A DNA stretch of 64,000 nucleotides, taken from assembly GCA_022508805.1 (NCBI GenBank), contig JAFLUM010000007.1:54674-118673 (forward strand). The letters are read 5' to 3'. Both the position numbers and the translations under genes were made by a program. The notes beneath the pieces are model-generated. The model saw only the letters and a list, made by a program, of their open reading frames with translations. It was not told the DNA's origin and searched no databases. Within the stretch, counting starts at the first letter, position 1, and every line of letters begins with the position of its first letter. Origin of the DNA: Oscillospiraceae bacterium (lineage in GTDB: Bacteria > Bacillota > Clostridia > Oscillospirales > Acutalibacteraceae). This document shows positions 27,162-34,478 of this stretch, piece by piece.

Positions 27162-28300
27162 TGTCGAGAAAAGGTATTGCCGATGGTTTAGCCCGTGCTA
27201 AAAAATCGGATGATCAAGTTAAATACGATAACGAAAAAAGAGAAGAGCGACTGAAAAAAGGTCTTAACTCCCCCAAAAAATCAGGCAAGCTCGCAGTAGA
27301 TAACAGTTTTACACCTGTAGAATATGACGATCAGTATATTCTCATGGTCAACGAGCTGAAAAAATACTTTCCTATTAAAGGCGGCATGATGTCACGTCCC
27401 GTAGGTTGGGTAAAGGCTGTTGACGGCGTTACGTTTAACCTTAAACGCGGCACCACAATGGGTCTTGTCGGTGAATCCGGCTGCGGAAAAACCACTACCG
27501 GACGAACCATTCTTCGCCTTTCCGGCGAAAAGACAGGCGGTCAGGTTCTCTTTAACGGTAAAGAGATCTACGATCTTTCAGCAAAAGAAATGCGTGCAAT
27601 GCGCACAAAAATGCAGATAATTTTCCAAGATCCCTTTTCAAGCCTGTCCCCCCGTCTCCCCGTCGGTGAGATAATCGGTGAGGCAGTCCGTGAGCACGGT
27701 CTTGTGAGCAAGGCTGAATTTAACGATTATATTGACCAAGTTATGGATAACTGCGGACTTCAACCCTTCCACAAAGAGCGTTATCCTCATGAATTTTCCG
27801 GCGGTCAGCGCCAGCGTATATGTATTGCACGTGCTTTGGCACTGAATCCCGAGTTCGTTGTCTGCGACGAGCCTGTTTCCGCATTGGACGTTTCAATTCA
27901 GGCGCAGATAATCAACCTTTTGCGTGATCTGCAGGAACAGTACAAGCTGACCTATCTGTTTATCTCTCACGATTTGAGTGTTGTTGAGCATATTTCCGAC
28001 ACGGTTGGCGTTATGTATCTTGGTAGCCTTGTGGAATACGGCGAAACTGCCGATATTTTCCGCAATCCGCTGCATCCGTACACAAAGGCGCTGTTCTCGG
28101 CAATTCCGATCCCCGATCCCAATGCCCGTATGAACCGTATCGTGCTTGAAGGCTCTATCCCCTCACCTGCCAATCCGCCGTCAGGCTGTAAGTTCCACAC
28201 TCGTTGCCCGTATGCTACGGAGCGTTGTAAGACAGAAGTTCCCGCACAGAGGGAGGTAGAACCGGGGCACTACGTAGTATGCCACCTGTTCGACGAATAA
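27161..28300 (+). CDS. oligopeptide ABC transporter ATPase, OppF/DppF type
   Basis: A 379-residue second ATPase. Walker [10 protein letters not shown], signature FSGGQRQRI and Walker [13 protein letters not shown] are intact. The C-terminal domain has the typical [22 protein letters not shown] segment, with cysteines spaced as in the family, and a later C in RCKTEVPA. A lysine-rich N-terminal 55 residues is longer than usual. It starts inside the TAATG overlap with the OppD-type gene and in turn overlaps the following small gene by one base. Confidence 0.93.
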   Translation: MSRKGIADGLARAKKSDDQVKYDNEKREERLKKGLNSPKKSGKLAVDNSFTPVEYDDQYILMVNELKKYFPIKGGMMSRPVGWVKAVDGVTFNLKRGTTMGLVGESGCGKTTTGRTILRLSGEKTGGQVLFNGKEIYDLSAKEMRAMRTKMQIIFQDPFSSLSPRLPVGEIIGEAVREHGLVSKAEFNDYIDQVMDNCGLQPFHKERYPHEFSGGQRQRICIARALALNPEFVVCDEPVSALDVSIQAQIINLLRDLQEQYKLTYLFISHDLSVVEHISDTVGVMYLGSLVEYGETADIFRNPLHPYTKALFSAIPIPDPNARMNRIVLEGSIPSPANPPSGCKFHTRCPYATERCKTEVPAQREVEPGHYVVCHLFDE

Positions 28301-28629
28301 TGTCACGCAAACGAGAATGGGATGATGATGACGGTCGCACCATCGCCTCGATGAGCGGTGTTGGACGCCAAAATCTGTTTATCCCACGAAAAAATCCCCA
28401 TGATGAACGTGAGTTGACCCATCCCGACACGGTAAATATCGGTGAAAACTTTGCCTCTGAAGAGGAAACGCCCGAAAATGACCGTCCGTGGGATGAGAGC
28501 GGACGTTTCAGCAAGCAAGAGAGCCGCTGGTACGCCCTCGGCGCGCTGAGAGCCGCGTTACTTATCGGACTTGCGTTTATCGTCGGTCTTGGTTTGACAA
28601 TTTTGCTGATGATACTGTTTTGGAGCTAA
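28300..28629 (+). CDS. small single-pass membrane protein coupled to oppF homologue
   Basis: A 109-residue protein of unknown function. It has a highly charged, Asp/Glu/Arg-rich N-terminal region of about 75 residues followed by one C-terminal hydrophobic segment (about 82-107) ending in FWS. The start at ATG 28300 uses the TAATG overlap with the preceding ATPase gene, the same coupling as between the two ATPases, so it is the last gene of the opp operon. By topology it is probably tail-anchored with the charged domain in the cytoplasm. A role in assembly or regulation of the importer is inference only. Confidence 0.78.
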   Translation: MSRKREWDDDDGRTIASMSGVGRQNLFIPRKNPHDERELTHPDTVNIGENFASEEETPENDRPWDESGRFSKQESRWYALGALRAALLIGLAFIVGLGLTILLMILFWS

Positions 28630-28639
28630 ATACACTTTA

Positions 28640-28667
28640 AAAACGCCTGCTTTGCGGGCGTTTTTTT
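28640..28667 (+). terminator. intrinsic terminator of the opp operon
   Basis: AAAACGCCTGC and GCGGGCGTTTT (one G-U) around a TTT loop, followed by further T residues. Confidence 0.85.
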
Positions 28668-28685
28668 ATCGGCATTCTATTAGAA

Positions 28686-28712
28686 AATACGGTCAGAATT
28701 GCTGACCGTATT
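28686..28712. promoter_or_regulatory. 11-bp perfect inverted repeat upstream of pilus promoter
   Basis: AATACGGTCAG (28686-28696), loop AATTG, CTGACCGTATT (28702-28712). There is no T run. It lies 30 bases upstream of the -35 box, so an operator is as likely as a hairpin. Confidence 0.45.
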
Positions 28713-28741
28713 ACAGTGTTGCAATATTTATTAAAAATTGC

Positions 28742-28770
28742 TTGACAATATCAAGGTGTTCATATAAAAT
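28742..28770 (+). promoter_or_regulatory. promoter of the pilus operon
   Basis: -35 TTGACA (28742-28747), 17-base spacer, -10 TAAAAT (28765-28770): identical hexamers and spacing to the opp operon promoter. Confidence 0.75.
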
Positions 28771-28836
28771 AAATAGTGTATCAATATATTTTCTTGGCCT
28801 TTCAGGAAAATAAATATTTTTAAAGGAGTACATAAC

Positions 28837-30474
28837 ATGAAAACGAAGTTCACAGTTAAACAAATTTTAGCTGTCGTTCTGTCTTTGTTGATGGTATTGG
28901 CGGTTTCTATCCCCGCTTTCGCTGAGGAACCCACCACCTACTCGATCACCATCAACAACGCAGACGGTTTGGCTGACATGGTGAACGGTCAGTTCACTGC
29001 CTATTATATCTTCACAGGCGCTGTCGGCACCGTAACCGGTACCGGTAACGGTACTACCGGCACAATGACAGATGTTGCATGGGCTGATGCAACAGCAGGT
29101 GCAAATCTTTTGGCAGCATTGAAGGGCACTACCGTGGATGCCGATGTGACCGCTGCCCTCAAAGAAGCATTTAAAGATGCGACTACCGCTATTCACGTTG
29201 CTGAAGTTCTTGAAAGCAAAGCAGGCGATGCTGCATTTTTACAGGCTTTTGCTAAGGTTGCTAAGAAGTATCTCACCGCAGCCGGAACATCTACCACAGA
29301 CGGCGACACCTATACAATTTCAGGTCTTGCAGCAGGCTACTATCTTGTAGTTCAGAATTCTGATATTCAGGACGAAAACGGCAAAGACGGCATTCGCTCT
29401 TCATTCATCCTTCAGGTTGTCAATAAAAACGTTGAGGTTGACCTTAAGGCTGATATCCCCACGGTAGAGAAAGCTGTCAGCGACACAAGTGCAGGCATCG
29501 GCGATATTGTAAAGTTCACACTTACGGCTACTCTTCCGAACAATTTCACGGACTATGCAAAGTATTTCTTACAGTTCAACGATACTCTTTCCGATGGTCT
29601 TGAGCTTGTAATTGATGCCTCTCATCCTCTTACAGTTGCAATCGATGATGATGCGCTTGTTAATGGCAGTACTCCTGAAACGACATATTACTCGACAACA
29701 GCAGTTAACGCGAAAGAAGATAAAGATTTCACTGTTACATTCACAGACCTTAGAGATGATAAGTTCGACGGTATGGTTGACAATGAATCTGTTATCACCG
29801 TTACCTACTATGCAAAGGTGCTGACCACAGCAGCTAATATAGAAAACAACAAGGTTGATCTTACTTATTCCAACGACCCGAATACAACCGGAACAGGTAC
29901 TACCGTTGAGGATATCGTATACGTTCACAACTACAATGTTGAAGTTACCAAAAAAGGTACTGACGGTAAAGACCTGACCGGCGCCAAGTTCTACCTGACC
30001 AATGCAGCCGGTGAATATGCTACTGCCGATGCAAACGGCAAGATCACAGGCTGGGTTGCAAAGACAGACGATAAGGTTCCGGCTACCGCCGCTACATTTA
30101 CATCTAATAACGGTAAATTCACCATCACCGGTCTTGACGCAGGCAAGTTTACTCTTATCGAGTATGAGGCAGCCAAAGGATACGGTACGATTGATAACGT
30201 TACATTTACAATCACTGCAGTTATCTCTGAGGACGGCGCAACTGTAACATCTGTTACTGTCGCAATCGACGGAGGCGACACTGCTAATGCAGCGGTCGGA
30301 AATGATTCGAACGAGAAAGATCATACCGTTTATCTCGGTCTTGTCGACCCGACCGATTCTAACCTTCCCAACACCGGTGGTATCGGTACTACTATCTTCT
30401 ATATTCTTGGCGGACTGATGGTAATCGGTGCGGCTGCTTATCTTGTAATTTCTAAGAAAAAATCAAGAGCGTAA
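28837..30474 (+). CDS. major pilin subunit, LPNTG-anchored
   Basis: A 545-residue surface protein. It has a Sec signal peptide (cleavage after AFA near residue 29), an N-terminal domain, and a region beginning DIPTVEKAV with a nearby lysine where pilins carry the polymerisation motif. Two immunoglobulin-like repeats follow: an isopeptide-type fimbrial domain, then a Cna-B domain that starts VEVTKKGTDG. The second contains an E-box-like FTLIEYEAAKGY whose Glu supports isopeptide formation. The sorting signal is LPNTG followed by a hydrophobic segment and a KKKSRA tail. SD AAAGGAG lies upstream. It is polymerised by the sortase encoded next and separated from it by two hairpins. Confidence 0.92.
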   Translation: MKTKFTVKQILAVVLSLLMVLAVSIPAFAEEPTTYSITINNADGLADMVNGQFTAYYIFTGAVGTVTGTGNGTTGTMTDVAWADATAGANLLAALKGTTVDADVTAALKEAFKDATTAIHVAEVLESKAGDAAFLQAFAKVAKKYLTAAGTSTTDGDTYTISGLAAGYYLVVQNSDIQDENGKDGIRSSFILQVVNKNVEVDLKADIPTVEKAVSDTSAGIGDIVKFTLTATLPNNFTDYAKYFLQFNDTLSDGLELVIDASHPLTVAIDDDALVNGSTPETTYYSTTAVNAKEDKDFTVTFTDLRDDKFDGMVDNESVITVTYYAKVLTTAANIENNKVDLTYSNDPNTTGTGTTVEDIVYVHNYNVEVTKKGTDGKDLTGAKFYLTNAAGEYATADANGKITGWVAKTDDKVPATAATFTSNNGKFTITGLDAGKFTLIEYEAAKGYGTIDNVTFTITAVISEDGATVTSVTVAIDGGDTANAAVGNDSNEKDHTVYLGLVDPTDSNLPNTGGIGTTIFYILGGLMVIGAAAYLVISKKKSRA

Positions 30475-30494
30475 TCCATTACACCGTAATTGGT

Positions 30495-30563
30495 TTAAGT
30501 AACACCGTTACTTAACGGTCTGTTTGTATACGGGGGCGAACTGCCGTCCCCGTATACGGCAGT
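30495..30563 (+). other. intercistronic hairpins between major pilin and sortase, with mutually exclusive folds
   Basis: First stem TTAAGTAAC/GTTACTTAA (30495-30515). Second stem GTATACGGGG (30526-30535) with CCCCGTATAC (30548-30557). An alternative stem ACTGCCG (30540-30546) with CGGCAGT (30557-30563) uses overlapping bases and ends directly at the sortase SD AAGGAGAG. No U run is present. Confidence 0.55.
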
Positions 30564-30578
30564 AAGGAGAGTTCTGCT

Positions 30579-31460
30579 ATGAAGAAAAACCGTATTACAA
30601 CCTTTATAGTAGTTATTATCCTCTTAGCAGGGCTGTCCTTACTGCTGTATCCGACTGTCAGCGACTATTTACAAACGTTGGCGCACAGACGTGTCATCGC
30701 CGAATACCTCAGTAATATTGAGGAAATGGACGATACGTCCTATGACGAGCTGTTGGAGGAGGCTTTGGCATATAATGCCGAGCTTGCAGATCACCACGGT
30801 TCGCTTTTAGTCTTAAACGAAGAAAAAATGCAGCAGTATGAGTCCTTGCTGGACGTCACAGGTACCGGTATGATGGGGTATATTCAAATCCCTTCCATTG
30901 ACGTGTCACTGCCCATTTATCACGGCTCCAGTGACGAGGTACTGAGAGTCGGCGTAGGACATTTGTCAGGCTCTTCCCTGCCTGTCGGCGGCGAAACCGC
31001 TCACACCCTCTTGTCAGGTCACCGCGGATTGCCCTCAGCTGTACTGTTCACACATCTTGACAGGCTTCAGGAGGGCGACACTTTTACACTGCGTGTTCTG
31101 CGCGAGACATTCACCTATGAGGTGGATCAGATAACCGTGGTAGAGCCGCACGAGGTAAATTCGGTTAAAATGGAAGCAGGTAAAGATTACTGCACTCTTG
31201 TCACCTGCACACCTTACGGAGTGAACTCGCACCGTCTTTTAGTGCGCGGTCACCGAATCGAAGTACAGGATGAGGCCATTATTCCCGAGGCACCGCAGAC
31301 ACCCGAGACAGATCTTTGGATTTGGGTTCTGATCGGTGGAGCATTCCTCTTGCTGATAGCTGTAATTATCATTATCCTTGTTCGGCGCTATAAGCGTAAA
31401 GACGATGAACTGCAGCGAAGGCTTGAAGCTATAAGAAAGGAATTTACAGATGAAACATAA
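30579..31460 (+). CDS. class C (pilus-polymerising) sortase
   Basis: A 293-residue membrane transpeptidase. N-terminal segment about 7-27, catalytic domain, then a second membrane segment near 257-277 and a basic tail: the class C topology. Catalytic His148 (LSGHRG), Cys210 (LVTCTPYG) and Arg219 (NSHRLLVRG) are in place, and GYIQIPSI begins the beta barrel. I see no DPW/DPF lid motif between 70 and 95, where class C enzymes usually carry it. SD AAGGAG precedes the ATG by 9 bases. It links pilins by isopeptide bonds at LPNTG. The gene overlaps the minor pilin by 11 bases. Confidence 0.92.
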   Translation: MKKNRITTFIVVIILLAGLSLLLYPTVSDYLQTLAHRRVIAEYLSNIEEMDDTSYDELLEEALAYNAELADHHGSLLVLNEEKMQQYESLLDVTGTGMMGYIQIPSIDVSLPIYHGSSDEVLRVGVGHLSGSSLPVGGETAHTLLSGHRGLPSAVLFTHLDRLQEGDTFTLRVLRETFTYEVDQITVVEPHEVNSVKMEAGKDYCTLVTCTPYGVNSHRLLVRGHRIEVQDEAIIPEAPQTPETDLWIWVLIGGAFLLLIAVIIIILVRRYKRKDDELQRRLEAIRKEFTDET

Positions 31461-32388
31461 CCGAATATCCGGATTTTTTGCCGTATTACTTTGTTTGATA
31501 ATATTATTTGTTTTTTCATTTTCTACCTTTGCCGCAGAAAGTGACAGGAACGGATCCTTGGCTGTCTCATTTCTGATTGAAGACGAGTACATAAGCGATG
31601 TGACGTTTAATGTTTACCGTGTGGCTGATGAGAATTATCAGCCTGTCGGAGCTTACACTGCTTATTCCGTGGTGCTTGAAGATCTGTTGCCGGATGAGTT
31701 CGGTCCCGCGGCGACTGCCCTTGCCGCCTTCACTGTGCGTGACGGCATCCCTGCCGACTTCTCCGACATAACAAATGAGTACGGATATGTTCAGTTTGAC
31801 GGTTTACAAACCGGAATATATCTCGTTATGGGAGAAATGTTTACCGACGGCAATACCGTTTACAATCCCCTGCCGTTTTTGGCAATGCTCCCAAGCTATG
31901 ACACAAACGGCAATGCGATATATGACATAACTGCCTCTCCCAAATACGATATGTGGCAGACCGATAAAAAATTAGAGCGCAGCGTGAAAAAGGTCTGGGT
32001 AGAAGGCAACTTTGAAAACATCCGCCCTGCCGAGATCACAGCCCAGCTCCTACAAAACGGAAGCATCGCCGATGAAGTGGTGCTGAATGAAGCAAACGGC
32101 TGGAGCTATAGCTGGAGCGACCTTGACCCGAATTTCCTTTGGCTTGTCATTGAAAAAACCGTACCTAACGACTACGCGGTGTCTGTAGAACAGCAGGGCA
32201 CGATCTTTACCGTGACTAACGCCTATATGATCACGTCGGGCGGACATCGTGAGCCCGGCAACGACACTCCTCCCACTCTGCCGAACACAGGTCAGCTTTG
32301 GTGGCCTGTGCCCATACTGCTTTTTGCAGGTGCGGTGATGCTTTTGATCGGAGTGAGTCTTTCACGAAAGAGCGGTAAAGATGCGTAA
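31450..32388 (+). CDS. minor (basal) pilin, LPNTG-anchored
   Basis: A 312-residue secreted protein with a signal peptide ending FAA near residue 29. An N-terminal pilin domain includes the GYVQFDGLQTGIYLVMGE segment. A Cna-B-like domain follows, with a VKKVWVEGN start and the WSYSWSDLDP motif typical of these folds. A proline-rich linker leads to LPNTG, a hydrophobic segment and an SRKSGKDA tail. It resembles basal or cell-wall-anchor pilins rather than a tip adhesin. It overlaps the sortase gene upstream and the second sortase downstream, so translation is coupled through the operon. Confidence 0.88.
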   Translation: MKHNRISGFFAVLLCLIILFVFSFSTFAAESDRNGSLAVSFLIEDEYISDVTFNVYRVADENYQPVGAYTAYSVVLEDLLPDEFGPAATALAAFTVRDGIPADFSDITNEYGYVQFDGLQTGIYLVMGEMFTDGNTVYNPLPFLAMLPSYDTNGNAIYDITASPKYDMWQTDKKLERSVKKVWVEGNFENIRPAEITAQLLQNGSIADEVVLNEANGWSYSWSDLDPNFLWLVIEKTVPNDYAVSVEQQGTIFTVTNAYMITSGGHREPGNDTPPTLPNTGQLWWPVPILLFAGAVMLLIGVSLSRKSGKDA

Positions 32389-32977
32389 ACTCCGTGGTCT
32401 GTGCATTTTTCTCGGTGTGGTTATGATAATATCTGCGGTCGGGCTGACAGGCTATAATATGTGGGACGATTACCGTGCCGCATATGAGTCAGACCTTATG
32501 CTTCAGTACATTTACGGGGCAATCGATACCGAGCAACCGGAAATACCCGACTATATGCGTAATCCGTATATGGATATGCCGACCTTTGATATGAACGGAT
32601 ACTTATATATCGGCATTGTTTCCATTCCTAAGCTGGAGCTGATGCTACCGGTTATGGATAACTGGAGCGATGCACGGTTAAAGATCTCACCTTGTCGGTA
32701 TACCGGCTCGGCGTATCTTAACAATATGATCATTGCAGCGCATAATTATGATTCACACTTTGGACGGCTGAAAAATTTGGAGCCCGGCGACACGGTAACC
32801 TTTACCGATATGGCGAACAATAAATTCTACTATACAGTGGTGGAAACAGAGACACTGCGGCGTACCGCAGTGGAGGAAATGGAAAGCGGTGGCTGGGATC
32901 TGACCCTGTTCACCTGCACCCCGGGTGGACGCACCCGCGTGACTGTCCGCTGTCGCTTGGCAGATGAACAAACTTAA
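32381..32977 (+). CDS. second sortase, short form
   Basis: A 198-residue enzyme with one N-terminal membrane segment (about 7-24) and a sortase domain beginning GYLYIGIVSIPKL. Catalytic His121 (AAHNYDSHF), Cys179 (LFTCTPGGRTR) and Arg186 are in order. It lacks the C-terminal membrane segment of class C, so it is closer to single-pass sortases of class B, D or E; I cannot assign the class further. It is likely the housekeeping partner that attaches the finished pilus to the wall. It overlaps the minor pilin by 8 bases. Confidence 0.85.
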   Translation: MRKLRGLCIFLGVVMIISAVGLTGYNMWDDYRAAYESDLMLQYIYGAIDTEQPEIPDYMRNPYMDMPTFDMNGYLYIGIVSIPKLELMLPVMDNWSDARLKISPCRYTGSAYLNNMIIAAHNYDSHFGRLKNLEPGDTVTFTDMANNKFYYTVVETETLRRTAVEEMESGGWDLTLFTCTPGGRTRVTVRCRLADEQT

Positions 32978-32984
32978 TAACGCA

Positions 32985-33020
32985 AAAAGCCTTGAAACTG
33001 CGGTTTCAAGGCTTTTCTTT
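32985..33020. terminator. bidirectional terminator of pilus operon
   Basis: AAAAGCCTTGAAAC (32985-32998), loop TGCG, GTTTCAAGGCTTTT (33003-33016), then CTTTG. Convergent genes on both sides. Confidence 0.85.
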
Positions 33021-33058
33021 GTACCAAAAAACTCCCTCAAAAGGTAAACTGTTTTTTA

Positions 33059-34459
33059 CTACTCCGCTGGTATACCATCGGGTAAATCAACGGAACTGTT
33101 ATACTTTTCTACAGTATCACCCAACAGCTTTGTCTCAAAATCATAAAGGCTTGCGGCATTGCCTTTTCCGAATGACGAAGCATTGAGGTTATAGCCTGCG
33201 GGGTCTGCCAAAGCATCGGCTATAGGCAAAATCTCGTGTGCGTAAAAGCCGTTGGACGCATTATAACGGTGCACAAAGGTCGGAATAGACTCGGCAGAAA
33301 CCACCATAGCCTCGCCTGTGGAATACTTGCGGACAGTAAGCTGTACCATAAGCCCTGCCTCCGTATATTGAGCACTGCTGTTGCCTGTTAGCGTAAGACG
33401 GTTTTGGTTGGATACGAAATTACCTAATGAATAGTAGCAAAGGGTTTTGTGCCCTGTATCTGCACTGTCGGTGAGTACCTCGACGTCTTGAATAACGTGG
33501 GGATGTCCGCCGATTATCACGTCAACGCCGCGGTCACAAAGTGCCTGCGCCACATCTTCTTGATATTTATTGTGCTCGGTGTGGTACTCCAGTCCCCAGT
33601 GCATATAGGCGATAATTAAATCAGCCCCGTTTTCGTGCATATCCGCTATTGCTCTGTCAACATCGGCGTATAATTCATCAAGCAGACTTAAATTATACAG
33701 ATTCATATAATCAAGGTCGCCGTCCGAAATAAGATTGCCGTTGATTGTGCGGCGCTCGGTATTGCCGCCGGATAAGTCTTCGGCGTAATTCAGCATACCT
33801 ACTTTAATACCGTTGATGTCAACGACCTGATAAGCCTTGTCCTGCGGCTGAGTTTTTGCACCGATGTACGCAAGACCCCGTTCGGTGATTTGCTCCTGTG
33901 TGCGAATAAAGCCGGTCAGCCGCCTGTCGTAGCAGTGATTATTTGCAAAAAGCATCATATCAAAACCGGCATCTTTTATTGCGTCAAGCAGTGAATCGGG
34001 AGAATTGAAGGCAGGGAAGCCGCTGTACCCTTGACCTTCTCCCGACAAAGTGGTTTCTAAATTTGCAACGGCGTAATCGGCGGACGAAACGATGCTGCTG
34101 ATAAACTTGAACGAATTCGAGAAATCATAACCGCCGTTACCGACTGCCTTGGCGTACTCCAATTGCGGTATATGCGTTAAAATATCACCTACGGAAAGAA
34201 TGGTCGCCTCGGTGTAAGTAACAGGCAAGTCGGGTTCTGACCCTTCTATTACATTGCCGCCGACTACAGGCAAATTTTCTTCGGTTTCAGGCTTGTCCCC
34301 CGAAAAAATTACGATTGAAAATATTATTGCTCCCACTAAAAGAATAGCCGTCAGCAAAGTCAACAGCTTTTTGCGCCTTCTTTTGCGCATACGAATGGCT
34401 TTGCGTTGCTGTATTTTGTCGTTTACTGTAGAATTTGTTTGGCGTTCATCACCGTTCAT
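33059..34459 (-). CDS. CapA-family metallophosphatase-like membrane protein
   Basis: A 466-residue protein with a basic cytoplasmic N-terminus and one membrane segment (about 33-52), the rest outside. The CapA/PgsA fold is seen in SVGDILTH, NLETTLSG, FANNHCYDR, YMHWGLEY, GGHPHVIQ and YSLGNFVSN, the metal-binding motifs of this calcineurin-like family. Members take part in polyglutamate capsule synthesis or act as surface phosphoesterases. No PgsBC partner is nearby, so a capsule role is uncertain. SD AGGGGTG precedes ATG 34459. The gene starts 19 bases after the GH2 stop, in one operon. Confidence 0.88.
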   Translation of the reverse strand: MNGDERQTNSTVNDKIQQRKAIRMRKRRRKKLLTLLTAILLVGAIIFSIVIFSGDKPETEENLPVVGGNVIEGSEPDLPVTYTEATILSVGDILTHIPQLEYAKAVGNGGYDFSNSFKFISSIVSSADYAVANLETTLSGEGQGYSGFPAFNSPDSLLDAIKDAGFDMMLFANNHCYDRRLTGFIRTQEQITERGLAYIGAKTQPQDKAYQVVDINGIKVGMLNYAEDLSGGNTERRTINGNLISDGDLDYMNLYNLSLLDELYADVDRAIADMHENGADLIIAYMHWGLEYHTEHNKYQEDVAQALCDRGVDVIIGGHPHVIQDVEVLTDSADTGHKTLCYYSLGNFVSNQNRLTLTGNSSAQYTEAGLMVQLTVRKYSTGEAMVVSAESIPTFVHRYNASNGFYAHEILPIADALADPAGYNLNASSFGKGNAASLYDFETKLLGDTVEKYNSSVDLPDGIPAE

Positions 34460-34478
34460 TCTTTTTTCACCCCTTGAT

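Noticed and set aside
29569..30324. 251-codon antisense frame opposite the pilin gene
   Set aside because: A cysteine-rich artefact of the Thr/Ala-rich pilin codons read in reverse; no SD, no family.
33028..33042. AACTCCCTCA near the pilus terminator as another copy of the 53331 repeat
   Set aside because: Only the first ten bases match; the hairpins that define the repeat are absent.
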